From Actinomadura livida (lineage in GTDB: Bacteria > Actinomycetota > Actinomycetes > Streptosporangiales > Streptosporangiaceae), in the NCBI RefSeq assembly GCF_014648675.1, contig NZ_BMRO01000001.1, positions 469,560 through 533,559 of the forward strand: a stretch of DNA of 64,000 bases, written 5' to 3'. A program made the translations under genes and the position numbers. This document shows positions 41,860 to 49,681 of this stretch, piece after piece (within the stretch, counting starts at the first letter, position 1; every line of letters begins with the position of its first letter). The notes under the pieces are model-generated. The model ran no database searches. It was not told the DNA's origin and saw nothing but the letters and a program-made list of their open reading frames with translations.

Positions 41860-43198
41860 GTCGTCGCTGCCGTCTCGGCGGTGGCGAGAACCTGAAGGAC
41901 GCGATCCGAACATGCAGAAACCACGCGACGCTCGGTAGTCAGACGGTTACCATGTACACCATGGCGCGAAAGGTGAAGCGGGGCTTCAAGTACCGCTTCT
42001 ATCCCACCCCCGAGCAGGCCACGGAGCTTGCCCGGACCTTCGGATGCGTCCGACTCGTTTACAACAAAGCCTTGGAGGAGCGCACACGCGCCTACCGAAG
42101 CGAAGGACGCCAGGTCTCGTACACGGAGTCCTCGGCTCTGCTCACTCAGTGGAAACGCACTCCAGGCTTTGAGTTCCTGGCAGAGAGGTCGTCGGTTCCG
42201 CTGCAGCAAGCACTGCGACATCTTCAGACTGCCTTCACCAACTTCTTCACCGGGCGCGCACGGTATCCCGTACTCAAAACCCGGAAGAGGTCTCGGCAGT
42301 CCGCCGAATATACCCGCAGTGGGTTCACGTATCATGACGGGCATCTGAAGCTGGCCAAAATGAGGACCCCTCTGCGTGTGGTGTGGTCTCGCCCTCTGCC
42401 GGTCGATGCCACGCCGTCCACAGTGACCGTGTCCAGGGACCGTGCGGGCCGCTGGTTCGTGTCCTTGCTTTGCGAGGACACGATCGCGGAGTTGACCCCG
42501 GCAGGGCGATCGGTGGGAGTGGACGTTGGAATCTCCTCGCTCGCAACACTCTCGACGGGACAGAAGATTGCCAATCCCAGGCCTGAGCGTCGCGCCCGAC
42601 TCCGACTCACCAGGGTCCAACGAGACCTCGCTCGCAAACTTCCAGGGTCGGCGAACCAAAGAAAAGCTCAGCTGCGAGTAGCCCGAGCGCATGCTCAAGT
42701 CGCTGATCAGCGCCGCGACTTTCTGCACAAGCTCACCACTCGACTCGTCCGCGAGAACCAAACGGTCGCGATCGAGGATCTCTCTGTTCGCAGTCTGATG
42801 AAGAATCACAGTCTTGCCCGCGCCATCTCGGATGCCGCTTGGGGCGAATTCCGCCGGATGCTCGAGTACAAGGCTGAATGGTATGGCCGGACACTGATCC
42901 TGGTCGATCGCTGGTTTCCGTCCACCAAGCTCTGCAGCGAGTGCGGCCACTCGTCCGGGACGATACCGCTGCCTTGCCGACAGTGGGTATGTGAATTCTG
43001 CGGAGCAGGACATGACCGGGATATCAATGCCGCAAGAAACATCATCGCCGCTGGGCCAGCGGAGAGAGTAAACGCCTGCGGAGCTGATGTAAGACCTCAA
43101 GGGAAGCTCCTTTCCCGTCGGGCGATCAGCGATGAAACAGGAAGCCCAGCGGGTGACCGCAGGGAATCCCCGTTCTCCAGGGATGGGGAAGAGGTCAA
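41860..43198 (+). mobile_element. IS200/IS605-group element carrying only tnpB
   Basis: The segment contains one gene, tnpB, with lower GC than its surroundings and no tnpA, i.e. IS1341-type organisation. The right end has the typical layout GGAATCCCCG, hairpin, then GGGGAAGAGGTCAA ending near 43198; the last bases coincide with the stop codon of the permease gene read on the other strand. The left end is not defined; a possible subterminal hairpin (CGCTGCCG...CGGCGGTGGCG) lies around 41864-41886. There are no target duplications, as expected. It interrupts an otherwise continuous minus-strand operon. Confidence 0.75.
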
Positions 43199-43205
43199 TA
43201 CTTGA
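41952..43205 (+). CDS. tnpB: TnpB, RNA-guided nuclease of an IS605-group element
   Basis: A 417-residue TnpB. The N-terminal region is KRGFKYRFYPTPEQATELAR. The RuvC catalytic residues are intact: Asp in SVGVDVGISS (about 191), Glu in VAIEDLSVRS (about 275) and Asp in HDRDINAARN (about 357). The zinc finger is CSECGH and CEFCGAG. The family cuts DNA guided by an RNA made from the element's right end and favours retention of the element. The C-terminal 40 residues overlap the presumed guide RNA and end just past the element boundary. It appears full-length and potentially active. Confidence 0.92.
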   Translation: MYTMARKVKRGFKYRFYPTPEQATELARTFGCVRLVYNKALEERTRAYRSEGRQVSYTESSALLTQWKRTPGFEFLAERSSVPLQQALRHLQTAFTNFFTGRARYPVLKTRKRSRQSAEYTRSGFTYHDGHLKLAKMRTPLRVVWSRPLPVDATPSTVTVSRDRAGRWFVSLLCEDTIAELTPAGRSVGVDVGISSLATLSTGQKIANPRPERRARLRLTRVQRDLARKLPGSANQRKAQLRVARAHAQVADQRRDFLHKLTTRLVRENQTVAIEDLSVRSLMKNHSLARAISDAAWGEFRRMLEYKAEWYGRTLILVDRWFPSTKLCSECGHSSGTIPLPCRQWVCEFCGAGHDRDINAARNIIAAGPAERVNACGADVRPQGKLLSRRAISDETGSPAGDRRESPFSRDGEEVNT

Positions 43206-43218
43206 TCGCTCCCGCAGT
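43100..43218 (+). ncRNA. Putative omega RNA (reRNA) of the TnpB element
   Basis: By analogy with studied TnpB systems the guide RNA scaffold spans the 3' end of tnpB and the right end of the element, with its guide from the flanking DNA. The right-end hairpin (TCCCC at 43167-43171, GGGGA at 43185-43189) and the GTCAA end at 43194-43198 support this. The guide would start at 43199 (TACTTGATCGCTCCCG), matching the 3' end of the neighbouring permease gene. Both limits are approximate. Confidence 0.45.
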
Positions 43219-44094
43219 GAGACCGCGCGACAGAGTGCGCTGGAAGATGAGGAAGAAGAGGACGGTCGGGAGCAGGCCGAGCAGCGACGCGGCGCTGGAC
43301 ATCGTGGCGTCCATGAGCCGCTGCCCCTGCAGCACGCCGAGCGCGACCGAGACCGTCTGGTTCTCGTTGGAGATGAGGAAGACCATGGGGATCAGGAACT
43401 CGTTCCAGGTCCACACGAAGAAGAACACCATCAGCACCGACAGCGTCGGCCGCACGACCGGCACGACCACCCGCCACAGCACCTGCCACCGGCCCGCGCC
43501 GTCGATCCGCGCCGCCTCCAGCAGCGGGCGCGGGAACGCCGAGAGCACCGAGGCCAGCAGGTACGTCCCGAAGGCGCTCTGGATGACGGTGAACACGATG
43601 ATCACGCTGATCCTCGTGTCGTACAGGCCGACCTGCTTGGACAGGTGGTAGAGCGGGTAGACGAGCGCCTCCTGCGGCACGGTGTTCGCCATCAGCAGCA
43701 GGACCAGCACCCACATCCGCCCCTTGATCCGGCCGATGCCGAGGGCGTAGGCGTTCAGGACCGACAGCAGGACGGCGAGGACGGCCACGGACCCGCTGAT
43801 GAACACGCTGTTCAGCAGCACCTGCCCGAACTCGACGCGCTCCCAGAACGCGCGGACGGCATCAAGGTTGAACCCGTCCGGCGGCGCCAGCGGCCCCTTG
43901 GCGGAGTACTCCTGCGGCGTCTTCAGCGCGTTGAAGAGCACCACGACGAACGGGATCAGCATCACGCCGGCGAACGCGGTCAGCGCCACCAGCACCGCGT
44001 AGGCCGACGGGCCGCGCCGCCGCCCGCGCCCGGGAGCGCCGGACCGCCGGGCGCGCGGCGGCGCCCCGGTCCCCTTGGCCAGGGTCGCGGTCAC
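43195..44094 (-). CDS. Sugar ABC transporter permease (MalG-type), xyloglucan-type locus
   Basis: A 299-residue permease with six helices. The EAA loop is LLEAARIDGAGRWQVLWRVV, followed by FVWTWNEFLIPMVFLISNEN. It starts at GTG in a GTGA overlap with the upstream permease. Its stop codon lies at the right boundary of the TnpB element, so the insertion left the protein intact. With the two preceding genes it forms an importer; no ATPase is encoded locally. Confidence 0.9.
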   Translation of the reverse strand: MTATLAKGTGAPPRARRSGAPGRGRRRGPSAYAVLVALTAFAGVMLIPFVVVLFNALKTPQEYSAKGPLAPPDGFNLDAVRAFWERVEFGQVLLNSVFISGSVAVLAVLLSVLNAYALGIGRIKGRMWVLVLLLMANTVPQEALVYPLYHLSKQVGLYDTRISVIIVFTVIQSAFGTYLLASVLSAFPRPLLEAARIDGAGRWQVLWRVVVPVVRPTLSVLMVFFFVWTWNEFLIPMVFLISNENQTVSVALGVLQGQRLMDATMSSAASLLGLLPTVLFFLIFQRTLSRGLTAGAIKY

Positions 44095-45005
44095 CGCTCC
44101 TCCCCCAGCTCGCGCCCCTGCATGCGCAGGAACACCACGGTCAGCGCGACGACCACCAGGGTCAGCACGGTCGCGATCGCCGAGCCGTAGCCGACGTCGG
44201 ACTTCTCGAAGAAGCTGACCCACGAGTAGTACGCCGGGACGTTCGTCGCCCCGCCCGGCCCGCCTTTCGTCAGCACGAAGATGTGCGCGAACGCCTTGAG
44301 CGCGGCGATCGTCGTCCACAGCAGCACGACGAAGATCTCCGGCCGGATCTGCGGGATCGTGATGTGCCAGAAGCGCCGCGTCCAGGAGGCCCCGTCGATC
44401 TCCGCCGCCTCGTACAGCGACGGGTCGACCCGCTGCAGCCCCGACATGAAGATCACCAGTGGGAAGCCGATCTGGATCCAGACCATCACCGCGATGACGC
44501 TCCACAGCGCCGTGGCCGGGTCGCCGAGCCAGTCGTGCGCGAGGGAGCCGAGGCCCACCGCGTCCAGCAGCGCGTTGACCGCGCCGTCCTCCGGGGCCAG
44601 CAGCCAGCTCCACACGACGCCCGCGATGACGATCGGCAGGACCTGCGGCAGGTAGATGCAGGCGCGCAGGACGCTCGCGGTCCGCGCCCCGAAGTGCCGG
44701 CCGATCAGGTCGGTCAGCACCGAGGCGAGCACCAGCCCGATCATCGTGGGGACGACCGCCATCCCGACGATGATCAGGGCGTTGTGCCCGAACGACGCCC
44801 AGAACTGCTCGTCCCGCGCCAGCTCCCGGTAGTTGCCGAGCCCGATCCACCTCGGGGTCCCGACGCCCGTCCACTCGGTGAAGCTCGTCCCGATGTTCAT
44901 CAGGAACGGCACGCCGATGACGGCGGTGAAGAGGAGCAGGCCCGGGAGCAGGTAGGGCGCGTACGCCCACCGCTCCCGCGACCCGCTCCGGCCCCGCGAG
45001 GTCAC
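44091..45005 (-). CDS. Sugar ABC transporter permease (MalF-type), xyloglucan-type locus
   Basis: A 304-residue permease with six helices. The EAA loop is LYEAAEIDGASWTRRFWHIT; FVLTKGGPGGATNVPAYYSW follows, as in many oligosaccharide permeases. It starts at GTG in a GTGA overlap with the binding-protein gene and ends in a GTGA overlap with the next permease gene. Confidence 0.9.
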   Translation of the reverse strand: MTSRGRSGSRERWAYAPYLLPGLLLFTAVIGVPFLMNIGTSFTEWTGVGTPRWIGLGNYRELARDEQFWASFGHNALIIVGMAVVPTMIGLVLASVLTDLIGRHFGARTASVLRACIYLPQVLPIVIAGVVWSWLLAPEDGAVNALLDAVGLGSLAHDWLGDPATALWSVIAVMVWIQIGFPLVIFMSGLQRVDPSLYEAAEIDGASWTRRFWHITIPQIRPEIFVVLLWTTIAALKAFAHIFVLTKGGPGGATNVPAYYSWVSFFEKSDVGYGSAIATVLTLVVVALTVVFLRMQGRELGEER

Positions 45006-46285
45006 TTCGGCAGGCCACCGTCGTAGGACTTCTGCACGCCCTCCAGCACCTCGGCCGGGGCGGTGCCGTTCATCAGCTTCTGCGTCTGCGACACCCACAC
45101 GTCGTAGAAGCCGGCGACCGGCCAGTCCGGGTAGTACGCGAGCCCGCCGGACTCCGCCAGCCCGTCGAAGTCGCCGATCAGCTTCTTGGCCTTCGGCTCG
45201 GTGATCGCGGCCGGGTCCGCCGCGACCGGGATGCCGCCCGCGTTGCCGAGGGTGTTCTGGATCCCCTTCTTCATCGTGATGTCGATGAAGTCGTAGGCGA
45301 GCTCCTTGTTCTCCGAGCCTTCTGGGACGACCCACAGGTTCCCGCCGGATCCGAGCGTCATCTTGGCGCCGGGCCAGACCGAGGTCTCCCACTCGAAGTC
45401 CGCCTCGGCGGCGACGCGCCCGAACCACCAGCTCCCGGAGAACATCATCGGGAACTCGCCCTTCATGAAGGCGACGCCCGCGTCCTCCGCCTTGAGGCTG
45501 ACGGAGTTCTCGGCGATGTACCCCTTCTTCACCCAGTCGGCGAACGTGCTCGCCCCGTACGTCCAGGCGGCGTCGTTGAAGTCGGTCTTGCCGGTGTAGC
45601 GCTGGAAGGCGTCCACCCAGTTCTGGTCGGCCCTGTCGAGGGCCAGCTGGTAGACGAACTGGTGCGCCATGTACTCGGCGCCGGCGTTGGTGAACGGCGT
45701 GACGTCCTTCGCGACGAACGCGTCCATGGCCGCGACCAGCTGGTCGAACGTCGTCGGGATCTCGACGCCGTGCTTCTCGAAGAGGTCCTTGTTGTAGTAG
45801 ATCTGCAGGTACTCGGCGTAGTTCGGGACGCCGTACCACGTGTCGCCGCCCATCGTGCCCTTGGCGTCGTACTTGGCGGTGACCTGGACGTTCGGGCTGA
45901 TCAGCTTGTCCCAGCCGCGCTTCCCGACCTCGGCGGTCAGGTCGGTGAGCAGCCCCTGCTTGGACAGCATCCCGGCGGTCGCGTTGCCCTTGTTGTACTC
46001 CATGACGTCGGGGGCGTCCTTGGAGTTCAGCACCATCGGCGCGGTCTTCTGGATCTGCTCGAAGCCCTTCTCCTCGAACGTGACCTTGACGCCCGGATGC
46101 GCCGCCTCGAACTCCTTGACGGCCTCGCTCCACGCCTTGCCCATGGCGCTGTCGGGGGCCTCGTAGTGCCAGAGCTTCAGCTCCTTGCCGCCGGATCCGC
46201 CGTCGTCACCGCCGCACGCGGTCAGCGACAGGGCCGCCGCGGCGAGTGCGGCGAGGACCGCCGCGCTCCTGCCTGCCTTGATCAT
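45002..46285 (-). CDS. Oligosaccharide-binding lipoprotein, xyloglucan-type locus
   Basis: A 427-residue family 1 solute-binding lipoprotein. The lipobox LSLTACGG places the lipidated Cys at about residue 24. Mature landmarks are LWHYEAPDSAMGKAWSEAVK, GVPNYAEYLQIYYNKDLFEK and GSWWFGRVAAEADFEW. CGGAGGAG precedes the ATG. The promoter carries the local LacI box, and a CebR box lies further upstream. The substrate is inferred as beta-glucan/xyloglucan oligosaccharides from the linked GH31, GH1, GH3 and GH35 genes; binding has not been tested. Confidence 0.88.
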   Translation of the reverse strand: MIKAGRSAAVLAALAAAALSLTACGGDDGGSGGKELKLWHYEAPDSAMGKAWSEAVKEFEAAHPGVKVTFEEKGFEQIQKTAPMVLNSKDAPDVMEYNKGNATAGMLSKQGLLTDLTAEVGKRGWDKLISPNVQVTAKYDAKGTMGGDTWYGVPNYAEYLQIYYNKDLFEKHGVEIPTTFDQLVAAMDAFVAKDVTPFTNAGAEYMAHQFVYQLALDRADQNWVDAFQRYTGKTDFNDAAWTYGASTFADWVKKGYIAENSVSLKAEDAGVAFMKGEFPMMFSGSWWFGRVAAEADFEWETSVWPGAKMTLGSGGNLWVVPEGSENKELAYDFIDITMKKGIQNTLGNAGGIPVAADPAAITEPKAKKLIGDFDGLAESGGLAYYPDWPVAGFYDVWVSQTQKLMNGTAPAEVLEGVQKSYDGGLPK

Positions 46286-46316
46286 GGTCTCCTCCGGGGT
46301 GGGAGTCGAAGCATTG

Positions 46317-46368
46317 TCGAAGCGCTTCGATTGCCCGGATGCTAAGCCTTCGGTGAGCCGCGACACAA
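46317..46368 (-). promoter_or_regulatory. Promoter and LacI operator of the transporter operon
   Basis: On the minus strand a -35 TTGTGT (46368-46363), an 18-base spacer and a -10 TAGCAT (46344-46339) lead to a start near 46332. The operator TCGAAGCGCTTCGA (46317-46330) lies immediately downstream of that start, ideal for repression. A further half-site TCGAAGC lies at 46305-46311. The operator is identical to that at 37004-37017. Confidence 0.78.
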
Positions 46369-46421
46369 TAGTTTGCGCCACACCGGTTCCATTGTGACCG
46401 TGCTGACCTGCGAAGATGACT

Positions 46422-46435
46422 TGGGAGCGCTCCCA
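46422..46435. promoter_or_regulatory. Second perfect CebR box, upstream of the transporter operon
   Basis: TGGGAGCGCTCCCA, identical to the core of the box in front of cebE, lies 53 bp upstream of the -35 of the transporter promoter and 13 bp past the kinase stop. It could link this operon to cellobiose signalling by upstream binding or looping. Confidence 0.75.
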
Positions 46436-46448
46436 GGTCGGCGCGGGC

Positions 46449-47873
46449 TCAGCCCCGGCACTCCCCGCCGTTGAGGGTGAAGCGGGCCGGGCGGCCGTTG
46501 GCGCCGTCCTGCCGGCCGAGGAACCCGAACTCGGCCGACCCGTCCGGCGGTATCGACCGGTTCCAGTCGGCCGCCGTCACCCTGACCGACGAGCCCTGCT
46601 GGACCTGGCTGCCGTTCCACAGCTGGGTGATCGCCTGGCCGTCGGGGAACTCGAAGCCGAGCTCCCACCCGTCGATCTCACCGGAACCGAGATTCGTGAT
46701 CCGCACCGTGGCCTGGAAGCCCTGCGGCCACGTGCCGTCGATCCGGTACGCCACCGCGCAGGCGGTCGCCGCCGGGCGCTCCGGCGCCGGGCTCGCCGCC
46801 GCGGGCGGCCCGGCCGCCTTCCGGGGCGAGTCCGGGGACAGCGCCGCCAGCAGCACCGCCGCCAGGGCGATCGCCCCGGTCGCCGCCCCGGCGATGAGCA
46901 GCGGCCTGCGCGCCGGAGCCCACATCACCGGAGGTCCCGCCGCGGATGCCGGCGCCTCGACGGGCGGAAGCGCGTCCGCGGGTGGAAGGGGATCGGCGGG
47001 TGGAAGGGGATCGGCCAGGATGCGCGTCGCCTCTCGCGGCGGACCGGTCTCCTCGTGGTCGTCACCCGCGCCGGCGGGCCGCGGCGCCGGGAGCGCGGCG
47101 AGCCGGACGCCGGACGCCTCGGCGAGGACGTGCGCCGCCTCGGGGGCGGTGGGGCGGGCCGCCGGGTCCGGGTCCAGGCATCGCAGGCACAGGGCGGTGA
47201 CCTGCTCGGGGACGTCCGGAGGCAGGGCGGAGGCGTCCTCGGACGGGGCGCCGCCAAAGGACTCCCGGAGGACGACGCCGAGGGAGAAGACGTCCGCCGC
47301 CGGAGTCGGGGACGCGCCCTCCAGCAGCTCCGGCGCGACGTAGGCGGGTGTCCCGAGGAGGGGGCCGCCGGCCGCGGACGGGCCGGTGAACGCGATGCCG
47401 AAGTCGAGGACCTTCACGCCGACCGGGGTGAGGTACACGTTCGCGGGCTTGATGTCACGGTGCACGATCCCGGCGGCGTGGGCGGCGGCCAGCGCGTCCG
47501 CGACGCCGGCGCAGATCCCGGCCGCCTCGCGCCAGGGCAGCGGCCCACGGGACAGGCGCGCCGCAAGGGTCTCCCCGTCCAGCAGCTCCATGACCACGTA
47601 CGGGACGCGCCGGTGCTCGCCGTAGTCGTGCTCGCCGTAGTCGTGGACCCCGGTGATGTTCGGATGCGCGAGGCCGGCGGCGGCCTTCGCCTCCAGGCGC
47701 AGCCGCCGCGTGGACTCCTCGGGCCACCCCTCCTTGGGCACCTTCACCGCGACGGCGCGGTCGAGCACGAGGTCCTCCGCGCGCCAGACGACCGCCATGC
47801 CGCCCGCGCCGAGCGGGCGCTCCAGGCGGTAGCGCTCCCCCAGCACCTGGCCCGGGGCGACGATCTCGGCCAT
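46449..47873 (-). CDS. Ser/Thr protein kinase with extracellular CBM2 cellulose-binding domain
   Basis: A 474-residue membrane kinase. Residues about 10-265 are a Hanks-type kinase with LGAGGMAVVW (P-loop), AVAVKVPKEG (Lys), VHRDIKPANVYL, LDFGIA and VAPELLEG. A Pro-rich linker follows, then one membrane helix (LLIAGAATGAIALAAVLLAA, about 330-350). The extracellular tail is a CBM2 module (about 380-474): paired terminal cysteines, YRIDGTWPQGFQATVRITN, QLWNGSQVQQG and ADWNRSIPPDGSAEFGF. The fusion suggests a sensor of cellulose or related glycans. Short DNA repeats (18 bp in the linker, 15 bp near HDYGEHDYGEH) cause small tandem duplications. It sits beside glycan-uptake genes. Confidence 0.9.
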   Translation of the reverse strand: MAEIVAPGQVLGERYRLERPLGAGGMAVVWRAEDLVLDRAVAVKVPKEGWPEESTRRLRLEAKAAAGLAHPNITGVHDYGEHDYGEHRRVPYVVMELLDGETLAARLSRGPLPWREAAGICAGVADALAAAHAAGIVHRDIKPANVYLTPVGVKVLDFGIAFTGPSAAGGPLLGTPAYVAPELLEGASPTPAADVFSLGVVLRESFGGAPSEDASALPPDVPEQVTALCLRCLDPDPAARPTAPEAAHVLAEASGVRLAALPAPRPAGAGDDHEETGPPREATRILADPLPPADPLPPADALPPVEAPASAAGPPVMWAPARRPLLIAGAATGAIALAAVLLAALSPDSPRKAAGPPAAASPAPERPAATACAVAYRIDGTWPQGFQATVRITNLGSGEIDGWELGFEFPDGQAITQLWNGSQVQQGSSVRVTAADWNRSIPPDGSAEFGFLGRQDGANGRPARFTLNGGECRG

Positions 47874-47894
47874 GATCCGCAGCCTACGCCGGTA

Positions 47895-48686
47895 TCAGGG
47901 CACGAGGTACCGGCCGTCGCGGGCGTCGGTGATCGCCATGTGGCCGGGGGCGTGCCCGATGGCCAGCGCGGGTCGGGACGCCATCACGGCCGCCTGCGGG
48001 GTCACCCCGCAGGCCCAGAACACGGGGATGTCGCCCGCCGCGATCTCGACGGGGTCGCCGAAGTCAGGGCGGCTGATGTCCGCGATGCCGAGTTCGGCCG
48101 GGTCGCCGATGTGCACGGGCGCGCCGTGCACGGCCGGGTAGCGGGACGTCACGCGGACAGCGTCGGCGACCCGCCCGGCCGGGACGGGGCGCATCGAGAC
48201 GACGAGGGGTCCGCCGAACCTCCCGGCGGCGCGGCACATCCGGTTCGTCCGGTACATGGGGACGTTGCGGTCCTGCTCGATGTGCCGCACCGGGACGCCG
48301 GCCTCGCGGAGCGCGTCCTCGAAGGTGAAGCTGCACCCGATGAGGAACGCGACGAGGTCGTCCCGCCAGCGGCCGGTCACGTCGGGCACCTCGGCGACGG
48401 GCTCGCCGTGCTCGTAGACGACGTAGCCGGGCAGGTCGGTGCGCAGGTCGCCGCCGAACAAGGGGGTGGACACCTCGCCGGGTTCGGTGACGTCCAGGAC
48501 GGGGCACGGCTTGGGGTTGCGCTGCGCGAACAGCAGCAGGTCGTAGGCGTGCTCGCGCGGGACGGCGATGAGGTTCGCCTGCGTCCAGCCCGCGCACCAG
48601 CCGGAGGTGGGGCGGATCAGCCCTGCGCGGAAGAGTTCCCTGGCCTGCTCGGGCGACAGCGCACCCGGATCGGTCGGCGCGGTCAC
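47895..48686 (-). CDS. DUF1445/UPF0317 putative hydro-lyase (D-glutamate cyclase-like)
   Basis: A 263-residue protein of the UPF0317/DUF1445 family. Hallmarks are [51 protein letters not shown] and [16 protein letters not shown]. The family includes mammalian D-glutamate cyclase and is annotated as putative hydro-lyase. GGAAGGAGAG lies before the GTG start. It lies downstream of the GntR gene on the same strand, separated by 228 bases with a hairpin, so it is probably transcribed separately. Confidence 0.87.
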   Translation of the reverse strand: MTAPTDPGALSPEQARELFRAGLIRPTSGWCAGWTQANLIAVPREHAYDLLLFAQRNPKPCPVLDVTEPGEVSTPLFGGDLRTDLPGYVVYEHGEPVAEVPDVTGRWRDDLVAFLIGCSFTFEDALREAGVPVRHIEQDRNVPMYRTNRMCRAAGRFGGPLVVSMRPVPAGRVADAVRVTSRYPAVHGAPVHIGDPAELGIADISRPDFGDPVEIAAGDIPVFWACGVTPQAAVMASRPALAIGHAPGHMAITDARDGRYLVP

Positions 48687-48800
48687 GGTCTCTCCTTCCG
48701 GAGGCCGGCGCGACCGGTCGCGGAGGCGGGCCGCTCGCGGGCGGAAGAGCCCGGGTCTGCGGCGCCCGACACCCCCACGCCAGGCGCCGCACGACCCGGG

Positions 48801-48832
48801 AGGTCCGCATCCCGGCATTGCCGGGGGGACCT
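48801..48832 (-). terminator. Stem-loop downstream of the GntR gene
   Basis: Nested inverted repeats AGGTCC/GGACCT enclosing CCCGG-CATTG-CCGGG lie 83 bases past the GntR stop, in the 228-base gap before the DUF1445 gene. This is a plausible factor-independent terminator without a T-tract. I see no gene in the rest of the gap. Confidence 0.45.
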
Positions 48833-48914
48833 GCAAGGAGAACGCACGGGCGGCGCCGGTTGGTTCCCGCTTCCCGGAAAATTCGTCCGCGAAAAGCACG
48901 CCGGGAGGTAACGG

Positions 48915-49550
48915 TCAGGGCGCGTAGTTCATGACGTGGTCGTGCAGCAGCCGCGGCGCCTCCGGGTCGCGGCGGCGGAACGCCTCGATCAGCTCGGCGT
49001 GCTCGGCCGACTTCGAGTAGATCTCGGTCTGGTGCAGGCGCAGGGACAGCGTCGTCCACAGCTCGATGCCGAGGCCCTCCCACACCGAGACGAGCAGCCC
49101 GTTGCCCGCGCTCTCGACGATCTCGCGGTGGAAGGCGATGCTGAGGCGCATCTGCTCGTGCAGGTCGCCGCCCTTCGCGGCCTCGCCGAGCTCGCGGTTG
49201 TGCTTCTCCAGCGCGTCCAGGCAGTCGTCCGACAGCCGGGGCAGCGCCAGCTCGGCCGCCGTGCGCTCCAGCCCGGCGCGGACGGGGAAGATCTCGGCGA
49301 GGTCCCGCTCGGTGAACTCCCGGACGCGGGCGCCGCGGTTCGGCAGCGACTCGATCAGCCGCTGCGCCTCCAGCTGGCGCAGCGCCTCCCGGACCGGGCC
49401 CTGGCTGACGCCGAGCTCGGCGGCGATCCGCCGCTCGACGATGCGCTCGCCCGGCTCCCAGCGGCCCGAGCTGATCCCCTCCACGATGAACTCCCGGATC
49501 TGTCCGGCGAGTCCGGTGCGGAGCAGTCGGGCGGGGATCGGCGCGTTCAC
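48915..49550 (-). CDS. GntR-family regulator (FCD/FadR type)
   Basis: A 211-residue GntR regulator. The winged HTH includes IVERRIAAELGVSQGPVREA and the FCD ligand domain RAGLERTAAELALPRL plus SIAFHREIVESAGN, with metal-binding His/Asp residues. The GTG at 49550 follows a -10-like TAACAT by eight bases with no Shine-Dalgarno, indicating a leaderless mRNA. An ATG at 49613 would lie inside the divergent operator. It is divergent from the E1-alpha/E1-beta/E2 genes and is probably their repressor; FCD regulators usually respond to organic acids. Confidence 0.87.
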   Translation of the reverse strand: MNAPIPARLLRTGLAGQIREFIVEGISSGRWEPGERIVERRIAAELGVSQGPVREALRQLEAQRLIESLPNRGARVREFTERDLAEIFPVRAGLERTAAELALPRLSDDCLDALEKHNRELGEAAKGGDLHEQMRLSIAFHREIVESAGNGLLVSVWEGLGIELWTTLSLRLHQTEIYSKSAEHAELIEAFRRRDPEAPRLLHDHVMNYAP

Positions 49551-49587
49551 GGGAACCCATGTTAGACGGAGCGTCGGTAAGTGGGGC

Positions 49588-49628
49588 TTGACGGGTAGAA
49601 TATGATCGATCATAGATCAATGATGATC
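49588..49628 (+). promoter_or_regulatory. Dehydrogenase operon promoter with GntR-type operator
   Basis: TTGACG (-35, 49588-49593) and CATAGA (-10, 49611-49616) are spaced by 17 bases. The perfect palindrome TATGATCGATCATA (49601-49614) overlaps the spacer and the -10, and a partial copy, GATCAATGATGATC, follows at 49615-49628. Repression by the divergent GntR protein is the simplest reading. Confidence 0.65.
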
Positions 49629-49681
49629 GGTGAGCGCCGTCGCGATCCTACGGCGCCCGCCCCGAGGAGAGAAGGTCGCCG

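Noticed and set aside
41952..43205. Cas12 effector
   Set aside because: Size (417 residues), the N-terminal region and the right-end structure fit TnpB; there is no CRISPR array or cas gene.
46980..47015. Possible CRISPR-like or structural tandem repeat in the kinase gene
   Set aside because: It is only two copies of an 18-bp unit encoding a Pro-rich linker (LPPADP), a coding duplication rather than an array. No CRISPR-like repeat-spacer pattern was seen anywhere in the window.
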